NCBI GenBank assembly: GCA_945864765.1
Contig: CAMBDR010000195.1
Coordinates: forward strand, 1 to 7,360
Direction: 5' to 3'
Origin: Janthinobacterium lividum
GTDB lineage: Bacteria > Pseudomonadota > Gammaproteobacteria > Burkholderiales > Burkholderiaceae_D
DNA: 7,360 bases
A model generated the notes under the pieces. It was not told the origin of the DNA and searched no databases. It was given only the letters and a program-made list of their open reading frames with translations. Shown one piece after another: positions 4,992-7,360 of the stretch (position 1 is its first letter; each line of letters opens with the position of its first letter). Made by a program: the position numbers and the translations under genes.

Positions 4992-6807
4992 GCAAGATTG
5001 GCAACAATCCCCCCTCTGGCAAGCCCTGTCCTTGCTACTCAGTGCGGCACGGCCTGAGCGCCGCCACTTTATTCTGGGCGTGATTTGGCTCAGTATCGCC
5101 GCCTTGTTTGAAATTTCCGCACCCTGGATGGCGGCACGCCTGATCGACGGTTATTTGATACCGCACCGTGCCGACATCACACAAATCATCTTGCTGCTGT
5201 GTGCGGCCCTGGCGGCAGGCAGTATTGCCACCTGGCTGCGCTACCGCCAACTGGTGCGCCTGGCTGGCTTGGCGATGCGTTCGGTACAGCGATTGCGCGA
5301 ACGGGTATTTGCCCATGTGCTGGGTTTGCCGATGGCGTTTTTCGATCAGGCCATTACCGGGCAATTGGTCAGCCGGGTCACCAATGATACCGAAGCGGTG
5401 AAGGCGCTGTATGTGCAAGTGTTGTTTGTGATTCTCGATAGCGGCATTGTGCTGCTTGGCACCTTGGTGGCGATGGCCTGGCTGGATTGGCGTTTGATGT
5501 TGATTGTGGTGCTCTTGATTCCCGCAGTATTCATGATTGTTTGGCTATACCAGCGCATGAGCGCGCCTGCGGTGATGCGTGCGCGCCAGTTTCGCAGCGA
5601 TATCAATGCGCAAATTGCCGAGTCGATTGGCGGCATGGCATTATTACAGGCACACAATGCCAGCGGGCGCTATAAACAACGCTTTGCTGACACCAACCGC
5701 GCCTTGTATAAGGCGCGCAGGGGGGAAATTCGCGCCAACGCCTGGCTATTGCGCCCGGCGCTGGACTTTTTTCATATCGTGCTACTTGCCTGCGTGATTT
5801 TCAGCTTTAGTCTGCGCCCGGTGCAAGGCTTGCAAATCGGCGTGCTGTATGCCTTTATTGCCTATATTTCGCGCGTGGTCGAACCTTTGATTCAAATCAC
5901 CATGCAATTTAGTCAGTTTCAACAATCGGTGATTGCCAGTGCGCGCGTGAATGCGCTGTTACAACAACCGCAAGCCAAGAGCACGGAAAGCAGCGCCAAA
6001 AGTGCATCCAACCAGGGGATTTTGGCCGGGGCAATTCATTTGCAGCAGATTCAATTTGCCTATAAACCGGACCAGCCGATTATTCAAAACCTGAGCCTGA
6101 CTATTCCCGGCGGCGCGTTTTTTGGCATTGTCGGCCATACTGGTAGCGGCAAATCGACTTTGCTGAGCTTGTTGCTACGCTTTTACACCGCGCAAAGCGG
6201 CAAAATTTTGATTGATGAACAAGATTTGGCAACGATAGCCAATCCCGACTTTCGCGCGCTGGTGGCGCTGGTGCCGCAAGACCCGTTCTTGCTGGCCGAC
6301 AGCGTGCATGAAAATATCGACATGGGGCGCGGTTTAAGTCAGGCCGCGATTGAAGCGGCGGCGCGCGCTGCGAAAATTCATGATTTTGTTTTGACGCTGG
6401 AACAAGGCTATCAAACCAATTTGGGCGAAAGTGGCAGCCGCCTTTCGAGCGGGCAAAAGCAATTGATCGCGATTGCGCGGGCCTTGGCCGGGCAGCCGAA
6501 AATCCTGTTTCTGGATGAAGCCACGGCCCATATTGACAGTGAAACCGAGCAAGTGGTGCAACTGGCGCTCAATGAACTACGCGGCAAGGTGACGCTGGTG
6601 GCGATTGCGCATCGCCTGTCAACCATACGCGATGCTGATCAAATCATCGTGCTCAATCACGGCCAGATTGCCGAGTCTGGCGGGCATGAGCAATTGATGC
6701 AAATTGACAATGGCATTTATCAGCGGCTGTATTTATTGCAGCAGCTTACTGGCCAAGTCAGCCAGGTCAGCCAGATCAGCCAGGCTAGCGGGACTGACCA
6801 GGCTTAA
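4981..6807 (+). CDS. mdlB: MdlB-like ABC exporter half-transporter (608 aa)
   Basis: Partner half-transporter of MdlA. The exporter membrane domain spans residues ~30-305 (helices around 31-50, 66-86, 143-167, 171-190, 258-278, 284-303), with the RVTNDTEAVK coupling region at 132-141. The ATPase has Walker A GHTGSGKST (385-393), Q433, signature LSSGQ (488-492, second Gly replaced by Ser), Walker B ILFLDE with catalytic E513, and H-loop H544. E. coli MdlB has the same GHTGSGKST, a non-standard LSVGQ and DEATASID. MdlB thus supplies the competent Walker A/B, while its altered signature pairs with MdlA's Asp-containing site, a typical degenerate/consensus split. It overlaps mdlA by 11 bases, implying translational coupling. 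The last ~20 residues are a Gln/Ser-rich tail with a small repeat. Substrate unknown. Confidence 0.92.
   Translation: MRFKQDWQQSPLWQALSLLLSAARPERRHFILGVIWLSIAALFEISAPWMAARLIDGYLIPHRADITQIILLLCAALAAGSIATWLRYRQLVRLAGLAMRSVQRLRERVFAHVLGLPMAFFDQAITGQLVSRVTNDTEAVKALYVQVLFVILDSGIVLLGTLVAMAWLDWRLMLIVVLLIPAVFMIVWLYQRMSAPAVMRARQFRSDINAQIAESIGGMALLQAHNASGRYKQRFADTNRALYKARRGEIRANAWLLRPALDFFHIVLLACVIFSFSLRPVQGLQIGVLYAFIAYISRVVEPLIQITMQFSQFQQSVIASARVNALLQQPQAKSTESSAKSASNQGILAGAIHLQQIQFAYKPDQPIIQNLSLTIPGGAFFGIVGHTGSGKSTLLSLLLRFYTAQSGKILIDEQDLATIANPDFRALVALVPQDPFLLADSVHENIDMGRGLSQAAIEAAARAAKIHDFVLTLEQGYQTNLGESGSRLSSGQKQLIAIARALAGQPKILFLDEATAHIDSETEQVVQLALNELRGKVTLVAIAHRLSTIRDADQIIVLNHGQIAESGGHEQLMQIDNGIYQRLYLLQQLTGQVSQVSQISQASGTDQA
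6757..6783 (+). repeat. 9-bp tandem repeat at the mdlB C-terminus
   Basis: GTCAGCCAG, GTCAGCCAG and ATCAGCCAG follow one another in frame, encoding VSQ, VSQ, ISQ. The array lies in a disordered tail beyond the ATPase domain, so copy number is unlikely to affect function. Confidence 0.9.
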
Positions 6808-7360
6808 AGCTGACGTTGCAACCACTGCAGCGCGCCGCCCAGACTACGAAAATCCGCCAGCGAACGGCAGGGCAACTGCGGGTGGCGTGCCTGCATCATG
6901 CGCGCCAAGGCAGAACCTGGCCCCAATTCCAGCACGGCATCCAGATTCGATTGCGCCAGTGCATCCATGCAAGCCGCCCAGCGCACGGGTTGGCTAAGCT
7001 GTTGCGCCAGACTGATGCACGCCTGGCTGGTTTGGCTGATGCGTTGCCCGTCGATACCTGCCAACACCGGGCAGATTGGCGCTTGCCAGTGGGCCGCTTG
7101 CAGGTGCTGCAGCCACGGCTGTTGCGCGCCCTGCATCAGGGGCGTGTGCGAAGCCACTTGCAGCGCCAGCATTTGCGCCCGTGCACCCAAGGCTGTGGCG
7201 GCTTGGGCAAAAGCCAGCAAATCAGTGCGCCAACCGCCCAGCACCACACTGGCGGCACCGTTATCGATGGCCAGATGCGCGCCATATTGGGCCAGTAGTG
7301 TGGGCAAACTGGCGGCCGACAAACCGGTCAGCGCCAGCATGGCTTGGCTGTCGGCGGTGG
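6804..7360 (-). CDS. mdcH: Malonyl-transferase, C-terminal part; probably malonate decarboxylase epsilon subunit MdcH (5' end outside window)
   Basis: The frame is open to the right edge, giving about 184 C-terminal residues of a FabD-type malonyl-transferase fold (full family length about 300). In malonate decarboxylase this subunit loads malonyl from malonyl-CoA onto the acyl carrier subunit. Seen: AIDNGAASVVLGG core strand; VASHTPLM with the catalytic His at 7146-7148; PVLAGIDGQRI; QPVRWAACMDAL; LELGPGSALARMM; and the end PCRSLADFRSLGGALQWL. The LAGIDG and RS-x-x-DFRS-x-x-G-x-x-WL pattern is what I associate with MdcH rather than housekeeping FabD. The Ser-containing GHSLG motif lies beyond the window. 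An internal ATG at 7340 should not be taken as the start, since it falls mid-domain. It would be the last gene of its operon; its stop overlaps that of mdlB. A polyketide or fatty-acid transferase is the alternative. Confidence 0.75.
   Translation of the reverse strand, partial: TADSQAMLALTGLSAASLPTLLAQYGAHLAIDNGAASVVLGGWRTDLLAFAQAATALGARAQMLALQVASHTPLMQGAQQPWLQHLQAAHWQAPICPVLAGIDGQRISQTSQACISLAQQLSQPVRWAACMDALAQSNLDAVLELGPGSALARMMQARHPQLPCRSLADFRSLGGALQWLQRQL

Noticed and set aside
6816..7298. Plus-strand 160-residue frame opposite the mdcH-like gene
   Set aside because: It is His/Arg/Gln-rich with no recognisable motif, while the opposite strand encodes a clear transferase domain with its catalytic His.
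1..7360. tRNA, rRNA, insertion sequence, attachment site or integron
   Set aside because: I saw no transposase, integrase, terminal inverted repeats, target-site duplications or cloverleaf-like sequence anywhere in the window.

Overview
The window looks like ordinary chromosome of a beta-proteobacterium (Burkholderiales or Neisseriales type). It has moderate GC content, a BaeS-type sensor kinase, a small cold-shock protein, a PHA-granule phasin, an MdlAB-type ABC exporter and what looks like the malonate decarboxylase epsilon subunit. The lineage is inferred from gene content and protein resemblance only. I see no mobile element, tRNA, rRNA or CRISPR array.

Layout. Positions 1-1610 (minus strand) hold a BaeS-like sensor histidine kinase that runs off the left edge; only its last ~35 residues are missing. 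Positions 1611-1766 hold its weak promoter region and a clear intrinsic terminator with a UUCG tetraloop, which ends the next gene. Positions 1767-1970 (minus) encode a 67-residue CspA-family protein. The 463-bp gap 1971-2433 separates it from a divergent phasin gene and holds the csp leader, candidate promoters for both genes and an unexplained 7-8-7 dyad. Positions 2434-3102 (plus) encode the phasin, with an Ala/Pro/Lys/Gln-rich tail. A 137-bp gap carries a hairpin and a well-formed sigma70-type promoter (TTGACG-N18-TACAAT). That promoter should drive an operon of two overlapping genes, mdlA-like (3240-4991) and mdlB-like (4981-6807), encoding the two halves of a heterodimeric ABC exporter. 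Finally, 6804-7360 (minus) is the C-terminal part of a malonyl-transferase of MdcH type. It converges on mdlB so tightly that both genes use the same TTAA for their stop codons.

How the parts work together. MdlA and MdlB almost certainly form one transporter: the sequence predicts one catalytically competent ATP site and one degenerate site. The phasin and the malonate-related gene both touch carbon storage or acyl-CoA metabolism, but nothing in the sequence links them directly. The kinase and the Csp are separate stress-response units.

I found no convincing undescribed system. The most unusual feature is a 21-bp tandem repeat that puts a Pro-rich, charge-patterned heptad array (eight PPP units) into the periplasmic sensor domain of the BaeS-like kinase. 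Two other genes, the phasin and mdlB, also carry short in-frame tandem repeats (12 bp and 9 bp).
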